Of a DNA stretch of 64,000 nt, positions 35,160-43,330 are shown piece after piece. The notes under the pieces were generated by a model. That model saw only the letters and a list, made by a program, of their open reading frames with translations. It was not told where the DNA came from and ran no database searches. Every line of letters starts with the position of its first letter. Positions within the stretch are counted from its first letter, which is position 1. Source of the DNA: Rhizobium aethiopicum (GTDB taxonomy: Bacteria > Pseudomonadota > Alphaproteobacteria > Rhizobiales > Rhizobiaceae); NCBI RefSeq assembly GCF_900094625.1, contig NZ_FMAJ01000019.1, positions 1-64,000 on the forward strand. Direction: 5' to 3'. A program made the position numbers and the translations under genes.

Positions 35160-35366
35160 GCGCTGACAGCTTTGGCCGCGGCCTCAACACGAGCGGGTGC
35201 CTGCAGCCGCTGGCGCGCATTGGAAAGATGGAGGCGGACGGTTTGAATGGATAAGTTTCAGTCTCCTATGGATAGCACCGTCACTATCGCCGTCGGATAA
35301 AAGCTGCAAACAACGTCTTTCCTGTTTCGTCAGATCCTGCCTGGGATTAGCGATCTCTCCGTCCAA
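35160..35366 (-). pseudogene. LuxR-type regulator, frameshifted C-terminal remnant
   Basis: The minus strand reads LTKQERRCLQLLSDGDSDGA followed by IHRRLKL; then one extra base shifts the reading to SIQTVRLHLSNARQRLQAPA and RVEAAAKAVSA. Together these are the classic LuxR-type helix-turn-helix. Nothing of the N-terminal ligand domain remains, as a stop lies just upstream. This may be the relic of a quorum-sensing control gene of an earlier transfer system. Confidence 0.7.
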
Positions 35367-35448
35367 ACGCGTTGGACCCGTTCATGAAATCTGTTTTCGC
35401 TTGGCGCGTAATGCCGGATAGACACTGGAGAGCCAACCATCGGCGCCC

Positions 35449-35766
35449 TCACCGGTAGGTCATGTTCCAGCCGAGTTCGCCGGTGCGCAACGCGCTCCAT
35501 ATGCTGAGCGGCGACGGAGATAGGGAACGCACGGGCGGGGGCAGTCGGTCCCGCCTCCCTTGACGGCCGCTATGCTGAGGCTCCTGCGGCTGCCCTTGTT
35601 CCGCCCTTAGCGTGGCGAGAATTCCCGAAATCCGCCTCACGGCGCCGCTATGCTGATTTCTCCGATACTCTTCATTGTTTGATTGCAACCCGCCTGCGGA
35701 CGGGTTGCCTGATCGTCCCTGATGACTACCGGCAGCCATGCGATCGGGCTGGCGGATGATTCGCAT
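35449..35766 (-). CDS. Hypothetical protein downstream of the rctA-like gene
   Basis: A 105-residue basic, Gln/Arg/Ser-rich protein (GILATLRAEQGQPQEPQHSG, DRLPPPVRSLSPSPLSIWS) with no recognised domain. It starts at an ATG preceded by GGAGTG, 26 bases after the stop of the winged-helix gene on the same strand, so it may be cotranscribed. Low complexity and lack of a family make it uncertain that it is translated. Confidence 0.4.
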   Translation of the reverse strand: MRIIRQPDRMAAGSHQGRSGNPSAGGLQSNNEEYRRNQHSGAVRRISGILATLRAEQGQPQEPQHSGRQGRRDRLPPPVRSLSPSPLSIWSALRTGELGWNMTYR

Positions 35767-35792
35767 CTCACTCCATTAAAGCCGAAGATCAG

Positions 35793-36164
35793 TCAGTTTA
35801 ACCCCGCCTCCTGGCTGGCGCGGAAAGAGCTCAGCTTGCTCAGGAGGTCCTGAGAGATCTCGAATTGCCGCGCCGTCCCCCGGCCCATGGCGTTCTTCCC
35901 CATCGTCTCCACCAGCATTCCCCGCTTTACCAAAAGGTCGACCGTCTCCTTCACACCGCTGCGTGTTAGCTCGGTAATCTCAATTATATTAGAGAGGGTT
36001 AGCTTCTGATGGGCCTGAGTCATCGTATAGAGGATCGTCATCATGCCGATCTGCTTCAGCCTCGCCTGCGGGGTCTCGTCCTCCAGCGGATGGTCGAGGA
36101 TCTCATGGAGAATGAGTCCCGAGAAGGCAAGGTTGTGCCATTGCGTTTTAATCGCGCTTGTCAT
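35793..36164 (-). CDS. rctA: Winged-helix repressor, RctA-like
   Basis: A 123-residue winged-helix (MarR-like) protein: TPQARLKQIGMMTILYTMTQ, then LTLSNIIEITELTRSGVKET as the recognition helix region and RQFEISQDLLSKL at the C-terminus. It is encoded directly upstream of and divergent from the virB operon. In Rhizobium etli and Sinorhizobium meliloti the winged-helix repressor RctA has this position and silences virB and tra genes until an antirepressor acts; the assignment rests on fold and position. The start codon lies only 4 bases from a 31-bp motif (36168-36198) also present near oriT, which suggests self-control. No clear ribosome site is visible, so the message may be nearly leaderless. 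Confidence 0.65.
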   Translation of the reverse strand: MTSAIKTQWHNLAFSGLILHEILDHPLEDETPQARLKQIGMMTILYTMTQAHQKLTLSNIIEITELTRSGVKETVDLLVKRGMLVETMGKNAMGRGTARQFEISQDLLSKLSSFRASQEAGLN

Positions 36165-36167
36165 GTC

Positions 36168-36198
36168 ATTTAACTATGTTATATACGACAGTATAAAC
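36168..36198. promoter_or_regulatory. Candidate operator between rctA-like gene and virB operon
   Basis: A 31-base segment beginning ATTTAACTAT and ending AGTATAAAC, containing the inverted repeat TTATA (36179-36183) / TATAA (36192-36196). It matches 23 of 31 bases of the minus strand at 56287-56317 in the traC-traA region. Its place over the rctA start and upstream of virB suits a repressor site. Confidence 0.6.
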
Positions 36199-36262
36199 GC
36201 GGGCAGGCAGATTGAGTCTCCCGAAACGCAATAGGGCGCCATCGTCTCGAAGGATCCTGTTC

Positions 36263-36799
36263 ATGAAAAGCCTTCTCCTGAATTCACTGCTTACGGTCTG
36301 CTTCGTTGCGCCACCCTATCTTATTTTCGGCAGTAACGCGCGGGCCGAGGATTGGGGATGCCAGGTTATCCTATGCCTTTCCAATCCCGGCGGGCCGACG
36401 CAATATGCAGAATGCCGGCCGCCGATCCAGAAGCTGTGGCGGGAGCTTGCCGAGGGGCACTCATTCCCGACCTGTAGCGGCGTCGGTTTTCAGAGTTCGC
36501 GGCCTGGCTATGAGCCCTATTATTGCGATGCGGGGTACAAGCTCACGACTGATAGCGGTCGCGGCGGTCGGCAAGCAACCTGCGTATCGACATCGCCGCA
36601 GCCGGTCAGCAACAGCCTCTGCTGGGATGGGAACGACTATACTTCCCGCGACAATTCGGTCCTGTCGCCACATTGGCAGCGCGTGGACGGGCACCGCCAG
36701 TGCATGGGCTATCCGATAACGCGCCCGAATGTGCGATCGCAGCCGCGCTATGTCGATGTCACCATCGACGGCGCCGGTAAACAGCGCGTTTGGTATTGA
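36263..36799 (+). CDS. Secreted virB-operon protein of unknown function
   Basis: A 178-residue exported protein with a clear signal peptide (MKSLLLNSLLTVCFVAPPYL ... ARA). The mature part starts EDWGCQVILCLSNPGGPTQY and has many cysteines (CRPPIQKLW, TCSGVGF, YYCDAGY, CVSTSP, CWDG, RQCMGYP), suggesting disulfides in the periplasm. This cysteine-rich type is common at the head of VirB-type transfer operons in rhizobia, without a proven role. The ATG follows GAAGGA. It precedes virB1 by 3 bases, so it belongs to the operon. Confidence 0.8.
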   Translation: MKSLLLNSLLTVCFVAPPYLIFGSNARAEDWGCQVILCLSNPGGPTQYAECRPPIQKLWRELAEGHSFPTCSGVGFQSSRPGYEPYYCDAGYKLTTDSGRGGRQATCVSTSPQPVSNSLCWDGNDYTSRDNSVLSPHWQRVDGHRQCMGYPITRPNVRSQPRYVDVTIDGAGKQRVWY

Positions 36800-36802
36800 C
36801 CG

Positions 36803-37471
36803 ATGGGTGCTGCATTCGTCGAAATCGCGCAAACCTGTGCGCCGATGGTTCAGGTGCAGACGCTGGCCGGCGTTGTCAGCCTCGAGAGCCGGTTTCAGCC
36901 CTTCGCCATCCGCATCAACACGGGCCCGCCGCTGGCCACCCAACCCGCATCGAAGGCCGAAGCGATCGAGGTTGCCACGTCCCTGATTGGCGATCGCCAG
37001 GATATCCAGATCGGCCTTGGCGGCATTGGCATCGAGCACCTTCAGAAACTGAATCTATCCGTCGCCGACGCCTTCGATCCCTGCCGGAACCTCAAGGCCA
37101 CGGCCACGCTTCTCGACGGATACTACCGCGCCGCATTACGCGCGGGGGATCCGGCTCAGGCCGAAAGGGTGATGCTCCAGTCCTATTATGGCCGCGATGA
37201 TCCATCCCTCGGCGCCATGGTCAAATATGACGAGCAGGTACGCCAGGAAGCAAAGCAGTTATCGCCGACGCTTGCCTCGCTCACCATTGGCGAACGCGGT
37301 GACCAGGCCGGGGCTGGCGGGCAGCCACAGGATGAGGTGGTACCAGCACTTCCCGAACCGCCTTTACAACCCTCCCAAACCGTCGAGGCCGCATCCTGGG
37401 ATGTGTTCAGCTCAGGGCGGCAATCCTCGATTCTCGTTTTCCAGAATGATCGATCGGAGCAAAGTGAATGA
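36803..37471 (+). CDS. virB1: VirB1-like lytic transglycosylase
   Basis: A 222-residue lysozyme-fold transglycosylase that opens peptidoglycan for the type IV secretion channel. The catalytic Glu is in GVVSLESRFQPFAIRINTG near residue 28, followed by IQIGLGGIGIEHLQKLNLSV and DAFDPCRNLKATATLLDGYY, standard VirB1 features. No signal peptide is visible, as in other rhizobial VirB1 proteins of this type; export may use another route. The C-terminus is proline-rich. Its stop overlaps virB2 by ATGA. Confidence 0.9.
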   Translation: MGAAFVEIAQTCAPMVQVQTLAGVVSLESRFQPFAIRINTGPPLATQPASKAEAIEVATSLIGDRQDIQIGLGGIGIEHLQKLNLSVADAFDPCRNLKATATLLDGYYRAALRAGDPAQAERVMLQSYYGRDDPSLGAMVKYDEQVRQEAKQLSPTLASLTIGERGDQAGAGGQPQDEVVPALPEPPLQPSQTVEAASWDVFSSGRQSSILVFQNDRSEQSE

Positions 37472-37767
37472 TCTCCAAAGCCAGTCTTCGCCCCCTTGCC
37501 TCATCCACGCTGATGGCGGCCGCCATTGTCATCTGCCTGGTCGAGCCAGCCTTCGCCCAGGCCGCCGGCATCGAAACCGTGCTGCAGAACATCGTCGACA
37601 TGCTGACCGGCAATATCGCCCGTCTGCTGGCGGTCATCGCCGTCATCATCATCTGCATTGCCTGGATGTTTGGCTACATGGATTTGAGGCGAGCCGGCTT
37701 TTGGATTATCGGGATCGGCGGCATTTTCGGCGCCACCGAGCTGGTCAACACCATCGTCGGGAATTGA
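37468..37767 (+). CDS. virB2: VirB2 major pilin
   Basis: A 99-residue pilin precursor. The signal sequence ends near PAFAQAAG, and two hydrophobic segments follow (IARLLAVIAVIIICIAWMFG and FWIIGIGGIFGATELVNTIV) separated by the short DLRRAG loop, the standard VirB2/TraC hairpin. It forms the pilus fibre after cleavage. It overlaps virB1 by ATGA and virB3 starts 5 bases after its stop. Confidence 0.92.
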   Translation: MISKASLRPLASSTLMAAAIVICLVEPAFAQAAGIETVLQNIVDMLTGNIARLLAVIAVIIICIAWMFGYMDLRRAGFWIIGIGGIFGATELVNTIVGN

Positions 37768-37772
37768 GCGCT

Positions 37773-38111
37773 ATGGTGAGCATTCCGAGTCTCGAAGACG
37801 ACACGTTGTTTCTCGCCTGCACGCGCCCGGCAATGATCGCGGGTGTGACGATGGAGGCGATGGGCGTCAACATCATGCTGACGACCATCCTTTACATCAC
37901 CGCGGGATCAATCGCCTACGCGCTGGTCGGCATCGTCTTCCATGTCTTGTTTCGCGCGCTCGTCAAGCACGACCACAATATGTTTCGGATCCTGATTGCG
38001 TGGATCGAAACCCGTGGCCGCTCCCGCAATGCCTCCTATTGGGGCGGCGCCACGCTCTCGCCTCTGACGCTCACCCGGCGTTATGACGAAAGGGATCTCA
38101 GCTTTGTCTAA
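37773..38111 (+). CDS. virB3: VirB3 inner-membrane protein
   Basis: A 112-residue membrane protein with TLFLACTRPAMIAGVTMEAM at the N-terminus, typical of VirB3 (the TRPxM motif), and two hydrophobic stretches near residues 25-60. VirB3 joins VirB4 and VirB6 in the inner-membrane complex. The ATG is chosen from the reading that keeps these features; it lies 5 bases after the virB2 stop. Its 3' end overlaps the virB4 start. Confidence 0.9.
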   Translation: MVSIPSLEDDTLFLACTRPAMIAGVTMEAMGVNIMLTTILYITAGSIAYALVGIVFHVLFRALVKHDHNMFRILIAWIETRGRSRNASYWGGATLSPLTLTRRYDERDLSFV

Positions 38112-40470
38112 CATTGCGACGCTCCGGTCGCGCGAGCTCGGGCCGGAGACCTTCATTCCTTATGTCAGGCATGTCGACGAGACGACCATTGCGCTCGAAT
38201 CCCGAGCGTTGATGACGATGATCGCTCTCGACGGCGTTTCTTTCGAGACATCAGACGTCAGGGACCTCAACGGCCTGCACCGAAGCCTGAACACGCTCTA
38301 TCGCAATATCGCCGACGAGCGGCTGGCGCTCTGGACGCATGTCGTGCGCCGCCGCGACAATGCCTATCCCGAGGGACGCTTCGCCAATCCCTTCTCCGAC
38401 GGTTTGAACGCGAGATATCGGGAGCGGATGGTGAGGGAAGACCTGTTTCGCAACGATCTCTACCTCACCCTTGTCTGGCATCCCGGCCGGGATCCTGCCG
38501 AAAAGGCGGCCAAGCTTCTCTCCCGACTGCGCAAGGCCCGCCGATCCGATACAGAGCTCGACGGGCAGGCTCTGAAGCATCTGCGTGACCGTGTGGCGGA
38601 TGTCGTCGCCGGCCTGCAGCGCTTCGAGCCGCGGCTGCTCACCCTCCACGAACATGACGGGATCCTTTTCTCCGAGTCGAGCGAAGTGCTCCACCAGATC
38701 ATCGGCGGCCGGCGGGAACCGATTCCGTTGACGGAGGGACGAATTTCTTCGGCGATTTATTCCGACCGGGTCATTTTCGGGCGCGAGACCGTCGAGATCC
38801 GTCACGAGGCCGACAGCCGCTATGCCGGCATGTTCGGCTTTAAGGAATATCCGGCGACCACGCGCAGCGGCATGCTCGATGCTATCCTGACCGCACCTTT
38901 CGAGCTCATCCTGACGCAGTCCTTCGCCTTCACCTCAAAGCCCGATGCTCGAACAATCATGGGCCGCAAGCAGAACCAGATGGTCAGCGCCGGCGACAAG
39001 GCGGCTTCGCAGATCGAGGAACTCGGCGAGGCGATGGACGATCTCGAATCCAATCGCTTCGTCCTCGGAGAGCATCACCTTGCGCTTGCCGTCTTCGCGC
39101 CCTCGGTCAAGGAACTGACCGATCACATGGCGAAGGCGCGCGCCTACCTCACCAGCGGCGGCGCGGTCGTCGCCCGCGAGGATCTCGGCCTCGAGGCCGC
39201 TTGGTGGGCGCAATTGCCGGGCAATTTCCGCTATCGGGCGCGCTCGGGCGCGCTCACGTCGCGCAACTTTGCAGCCCTTGCTCCCTATCATTCCTATCCG
39301 GCGGGTAAGAAGGACGGCAACGAGTGGGGACCGGCGGTCGCCATGCTCAAGACCGCCTCGGGTTCGCCCTTTTATTTCAATTTCCATCACGGCGACCTCG
39401 GCAACACTTTCGTCTGCGGCCCGTCGGGTGCGGGCAAGACGGTGCTGTTGAACTTCATGCTGTCGCAGCTCGAAAAGCACGATCCGCATATGGTCTTTTT
39501 CGACAAGGACCGCGGCGCGGATCTCTTCGTACGCGCGGCCGGCGGCACCTATCTGCCGCTGAGGAATGGTGTCGCCACCGGCTGCGCGCCGTTGAAAGCA
39601 CTGGAATTCACTGCGGAAAACAAAATATTCCTCACCGGTTGGATCGCCAAGCTGGTCCGATCCGGATCTGGCGAACTATCGATCACCGAGTTGCGCGACA
39701 TCGCCTCGGCGGTCGACGGGGTGGCGGACCTGCCGGTGGAGCGTCGCTCCATCGGCGCCCTGCGCACCTTCCTCAACAACACCGATCCCGAGGGCATTGC
39801 CGCACGTCTGCGACGCTGGGAGAGGGGCGGGCCGCTTGGTTGGGTCTTCGACAACGAAGCCGACGATATCGGCATTGGCGCCAGGTTCATCGGCTACAAC
39901 ATGACCGATTTCCTCGACAACGAGGAAATCCGCACGCCGTTGATGGCTTACCTGTTCTATCGCATCGAGCAACTGATAGACGGGCGTCGCATCATCATCG
40001 TCATCGACGAGTTCTGGAAGGCGCTGCAGGACGAAGGCTTTCGTGATCTCGCCCAGAACAAGCTCAAGACGATCCGCAAGCAGAACGGTCTCATGCTGTT
40101 TGCGACCCAGAGCCCGCGCGACGCCATCGTATCGCCGATCGCCCACACGATCATCGAGCAGTGCCCGACCCAGATCTTTCTTCCGAACCCGCGCGGCGAC
40201 CGCGCCGACTATGTCGACGGCTTCAAGCTGACTGAGCGCGAATTCGAGCTCGTCTCACGCGAACTCTCCGTCGAAACCCGCCGGTTCATCGTCAAGCAGG
40301 GGCACAACAGCGTTGTCGCCGAGCTGAACCTCAACGGCTTCGACGACGAACTTGCCATCCTCTCCGGCCGGACGGCCAATGTCGAGCTTGCCGATACTAT
40401 CCGTTTGGAGATCGGCGAGGGACGGGAGGATTGGCTTGCCGTGTTTCATCAGAGGAGGAAGACAGGATGA
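38104..40470 (+). CDS. virB4: VirB4 secretion ATPase
   Basis: A 788-residue ATPase that drives pilus assembly and substrate transfer. Walker A is VCGPSGAGKTVLLNFM near residue 437-452, Walker B is IIIVIDEFWKALQDEGF near 625, and FATQSPRDAI and QIFLPNP are further conserved blocks. The TTG at 38104 is preceded by AAAGGGA and gives MSNIATLRSRELGPE, the usual family N-terminus; an ATG seven codons earlier at 38083 is possible. Full length for VirB4. It overlaps virB3 and virB5. Confidence 0.95.
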   Translation: MSNIATLRSRELGPETFIPYVRHVDETTIALESRALMTMIALDGVSFETSDVRDLNGLHRSLNTLYRNIADERLALWTHVVRRRDNAYPEGRFANPFSDGLNARYRERMVREDLFRNDLYLTLVWHPGRDPAEKAAKLLSRLRKARRSDTELDGQALKHLRDRVADVVAGLQRFEPRLLTLHEHDGILFSESSEVLHQIIGGRREPIPLTEGRISSAIYSDRVIFGRETVEIRHEADSRYAGMFGFKEYPATTRSGMLDAILTAPFELILTQSFAFTSKPDARTIMGRKQNQMVSAGDKAASQIEELGEAMDDLESNRFVLGEHHLALAVFAPSVKELTDHMAKARAYLTSGGAVVAREDLGLEAAWWAQLPGNFRYRARSGALTSRNFAALAPYHSYPAGKKDGNEWGPAVAMLKTASGSPFYFNFHHGDLGNTFVCGPSGAGKTVLLNFMLSQLEKHDPHMVFFDKDRGADLFVRAAGGTYLPLRNGVATGCAPLKALEFTAENKIFLTGWIAKLVRSGSGELSITELRDIASAVDGVADLPVERRSIGALRTFLNNTDPEGIAARLRRWERGGPLGWVFDNEADDIGIGARFIGYNMTDFLDNEEIRTPLMAYLFYRIEQLIDGRRIIIVIDEFWKALQDEGFRDLAQNKLKTIRKQNGLMLFATQSPRDAIVSPIAHTIIEQCPTQIFLPNPRGDRADYVDGFKLTEREFELVSRELSVETRRFIVKQGHNSVVAELNLNGFDDELAILSGRTANVELADTIRLEIGEGREDWLAVFHQRRKTG

Positions 40471-41168
40471 TCCGAACAGGAACGATGCGGCCATTGTTCG
40501 TATCGGCCGCTCTTTTAGCGTCGGCGATGCTGGCGTCGGCCCAGGGCATCCCGGTCATCGATCAGACATCGATCGCCAAGCAGATCGAGAGCATCACGCA
40601 GCTGAAGTCCCAGCTCGACGCCTTGAACCAGCAGCTCCAGCAAGCCCAGCAGCTCTACGGCTCGCTGAACAAGATCACCAACATGGCCGACGTCGCCAAC
40701 CTGCTGAACGATCCGTCGATCCGCGAGGCGCTTCCCCAGGACTTCAACGCGATCGAGGGCCTGTTCCAAGGTTCCGGCAGCGGCGTCTTCGGCAGTTCCG
40801 CTTCGAAATTCCGCCAGGACAACTCCAGCTATCGCACCGATGCCGATGATTTCTATGCGCAGGAACTGTCGCGCATCCAGAACCAGAACGCCGGGCAGAT
40901 GAGCCTCGGCCAGCAGATCTACGATGCGGCGACCAAGCGCATCGACGGCATCGATGAGCTTCGCCAGAAAATCTCCAGTGCTGCCGACGCCAAGGACATC
41001 GCCGATCTGCAGGCCCGCCTCCAGGCCGAGACCGCCTTCCTGCAAACCGATGTCCTGCGCATGCAGGGCCTGCAGATGGTCCAGCAGGCCCAGGTGCAGG
41101 TCGACGACCAACGCAAGGCCGAGGACTGGCGCAAGCGCATGGACACGATGGGAGCGGCGCTCAAATGA
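40467..41168 (+). CDS. virB5: VirB5 minor pilus protein
   Basis: A 233-residue exported protein with a signal peptide (RPLFVSAALLASAMLASAQG) and long helices rich in Gln (QLKSQLDALNQQLQQAQQLY), typical of VirB5, which caps the pilus tip and contacts recipient cells. GAGGAGG precedes the ATG, which overlaps the virB4 stop (ATGA). The C-terminal helix (MQGLQMVQQAQVQVDDQRKA) matches the family. Confidence 0.92.
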   Translation: MIRTGTMRPLFVSAALLASAMLASAQGIPVIDQTSIAKQIESITQLKSQLDALNQQLQQAQQLYGSLNKITNMADVANLLNDPSIREALPQDFNAIEGLFQGSGSGVFGSSASKFRQDNSSYRTDADDFYAQELSRIQNQNAGQMSLGQQIYDAATKRIDGIDELRQKISSAADAKDIADLQARLQAETAFLQTDVLRMQGLQMVQQAQVQVDDQRKAEDWRKRMDTMGAALK

Positions 41169-41398
41169 GGTGGTTTCTTTCCGGCACGGCCATGCTTTTT
41201 CTGGCGGCCTGCTCCCCACAGGCGGATAAGATTTACACCGTCGATGAGCTTATGGCCGACGATGCTCTGCTCGCTAGGATTATCGGCGAATGCCGTAACA
41301 ATCCCGGAGAACTCCGCGATACGCCCAATTGCCGCAACGCCGAGGCCGCCGACGGCAAGCTGCGGCTGGAGCGGATGGGCAAATCGTTGGGAGGCTGA
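41165..41398 (+). CDS. EexN-like entry-exclusion lipoprotein
   Basis: A 77-residue lipoprotein. The signal ends in the lipobox LAAC, and the mature part has YTVDELMADDALLARIIGEC followed by NNPGELRDTPNCRNAEAADG, the cysteine pattern of EexN-type lipoproteins. Such proteins block uptake of a second copy of a similar plasmid. It lies between virB5 and virB6, overlapping virB5 by ATGA and ending two bases before virB6. The role is by family resemblance and location. Confidence 0.8.
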   Translation: MRWFLSGTAMLFLAACSPQADKIYTVDELMADDALLARIIGECRNNPGELRDTPNCRNAEAADGKLRLERMGKSLGG

Positions 41399-41400
41399 CG

Positions 41401-42333
41401 ATGTATCAGGTCTTCAGCTTCGTCGATGGGCAGTTCAAGGCACCGCTCGAGAACTTCATTTCCTCCGGCACGTCAAATATTGCCAGCTGGGTCAGCGGCC
41501 CGCTGACGGCGGCACTCACGCTCTATGTCGTGCTCTACGGCTATCTCGTTCTGCGCGGCTCCGTGCAGGAACCGATACTCGAATTCGCCTTCCGCGCAAT
41601 GAAGCTCGCCATCATCGTCATGCTGGTGAGGAATGCCGGCGACTATCAGACCTACGTCACCAATATCTTTTTCGATGCGCTGCCGCGCGAAATCTCGCAG
41701 GCGCTGAACTCCGGCACGGCGCCGAGCGCATCGACCTTCGACAGCCTGCTCGATAAGGGCCAGAAATGCGCCTATGAGATCTGGTCGCGCGCCTCCTGGC
41801 CGGTCGATATCGTCACCGGCATCGGCGGCATGATGGTCATCGGTGCGAGCTTCATCGTGGCCGCGATCGGCTATATCGTTTCGCTCTATGCCCGGCTGGC
41901 GCTCGCCATCGTTCTGGCCATCGGACCGATCTTCGTCGCGCTTGCGATGTTCCAGTCGACCCGCCGGTTCACCGAATCCTGGATCGGCCAGCTCGTCAAT
42001 TTCGTCATCCTTCAGGTTCTGGTCGTTGCCATCGGTTCGCTGCTGATCACTTGCATCGACACGACGTTTGCGGCGATCGAAGGCTATAGCGACGTCCTGA
42101 TGCGGCCGATCGCGCTCTGCGCCATCTGCCTTGCCGCTCTTTATGTCTTCTACCAACTGCCCGGCATTGCTTCAGCTCTTGCGGCGGGCGGGGCGTCGCT
42201 CACCTATGGCTACGGCGCTGCCCGCGATGCGCACGAAAGCACGCTCTCCTGGGCGACATCCCACACAGTCAGAGCGGTCGGCCGCGGCGCGCGTTCCGTC
42301 GGCCGCCGCCTGACGCCAGGCCGGACCGAATGA
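41401..42333 (+). CDS. virB6: VirB6 inner-membrane channel protein
   Basis: A 310-residue polytopic membrane protein with five or more hydrophobic segments (GPLTAALTLYVVLYGYLVLR, YIVSLYARLALAIVLAIGPI, FVILQVLVVAIGSLLITCI) and the family stretch IGPIFVALAMFQSTRRFTES near residues 175-200. VirB6 forms part of the DNA path in the inner membrane. The ATG at 41401 is chosen on family N-terminus and spacing from the eexN-like gene. The C-terminal tail is basic and cytosolic. Confidence 0.92.
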   Translation: MYQVFSFVDGQFKAPLENFISSGTSNIASWVSGPLTAALTLYVVLYGYLVLRGSVQEPILEFAFRAMKLAIIVMLVRNAGDYQTYVTNIFFDALPREISQALNSGTAPSASTFDSLLDKGQKCAYEIWSRASWPVDIVTGIGGMMVIGASFIVAAIGYIVSLYARLALAIVLAIGPIFVALAMFQSTRRFTESWIGQLVNFVILQVLVVAIGSLLITCIDTTFAAIEGYSDVLMRPIALCAICLAALYVFYQLPGIASALAAGGASLTYGYGAARDAHESTLSWATSHTVRAVGRGARSVGRRLTPGRTE

Positions 42334-42372
42334 CGCCCCCAACGCTTCAGATAATCGAACAGGTTTTTTTGG

Positions 42373-42657
42373 ATGCTCCGTATCGTTTTATCGCTTTTGC
42401 TGACCGCTGGTCTCGTAGGCTGCGGTTCGATTTCCCACCCGCTGCCCAAATGTGACGGTTATTCCCGCCGGCCGCTGAACCGCGCCATGTGGCAGTGGGA
42501 GGATGGCGGAGGTAGGCAGCAGCCGACGACCGGGGCTGTTCCCGCGGAGCCGACCAGTCACGCGGCCGCCTATGTGCCGGAACCATCTTCAGCCACACCG
42601 GCCGCTTTCGCGCATTTCGATGTCGCGGGCTCCTACCGTCCATGCGAGGGCGAATGA
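42373..42657 (+). CDS. virB7: VirB7-like lipoprotein
   Basis: A 94-residue lipoprotein with lipobox LVGC at residue 14-17 and a proline- and alanine-rich mature part. Its place between virB6 and virB8 identifies it as VirB7, the small outer-membrane partner of VirB9, although it is longer than Agrobacterium VirB7. The sequence CGSISHPLPKCDG provides a second cysteine that could form a disulfide. The ribosome site is poor (GG-less T-run upstream). Confidence 0.75.
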   Translation: MLRIVLSLLLTAGLVGCGSISHPLPKCDGYSRRPLNRAMWQWEDGGGRQQPTTGAVPAEPTSHAAAYVPEPSSATPAAFAHFDVAGSYRPCEGE

Positions 42658-42658
42658 C

Positions 42659-43330
42659 ATGGTGACCACGAATAACCTCAAAAGTTACTTCGACAAAGCC
42701 CGCCGGTTCGATCAGGACCGGATGATCCAGGTCGAGCGTTCCGCCCGCATCGCCTGGTTCGTCGCTGCTTGCGCCGGCACGGTTGCTGCCGTTTCCGTCT
42801 TTGCCGTTGCCGGCCTCACTCCTTTGAAAACCGTCGAGCCCTTCGTCGTGCGGGTCGATAATTCCACCGGTATCGTCGATGTGGTCTCGGCGCTGACATC
42901 CACCGCCGGCACCTACGACGAGGCCGTCACCAAATATTTCGCGGCCAAATATGTCCGCGCCCGCGAGGGCTACGTCTGGAGCGAGGGCGAGGAGAATTTC
43001 CGCACCGTCGCCTTGCTGTCGACGCAGCCGGAACAGACTCGATTTGCCGCAGTCTACCGCGGCAGCAATCCCGATTCCCCGCAGAACATTTATGGCCGCA
43101 GCGCCACGTCGCGGATCAACATTGTTTCCATCTCGCTGATCAACGCCAATGTGGCATCCGTCCGCTATATGAGGACCGTGAGCCGCGGTGACGAGGTGCG
43201 CACCACGCACTGGGTTACGACCCTGACCTTCTCCTATGCCAACGCTCCGATGTCCTCGACCGACCGGTTGACCAATCCGCTCGGCTTCGTCGTCAGCGAA
43301 TATCGCGCCGATCCGGAGGCCATCAATTGA
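42659..43330 (+). CDS. virB8: VirB8 assembly factor
   Basis: A 223-residue bitopic protein: a short cytosolic N-terminus, one membrane segment (IAWFVAACAGTVAAVSVFAV near residues 30-50), and a periplasmic NTF2-like domain with YDEAVTKYFAAKYVRAREGY and YGRSATSRINIVSISLINAN. VirB8 links inner and outer parts of the channel. The start overlaps the virB7 stop region; a GTG one codon later is also possible. Its stop overlaps the virB9 start. Confidence 0.92.
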   Translation: MVTTNNLKSYFDKARRFDQDRMIQVERSARIAWFVAACAGTVAAVSVFAVAGLTPLKTVEPFVVRVDNSTGIVDVVSALTSTAGTYDEAVTKYFAAKYVRAREGYVWSEGEENFRTVALLSTQPEQTRFAAVYRGSNPDSPQNIYGRSATSRINIVSISLINANVASVRYMRTVSRGDEVRTTHWVTTLTFSYANAPMSSTDRLTNPLGFVVSEYRADPEAIN

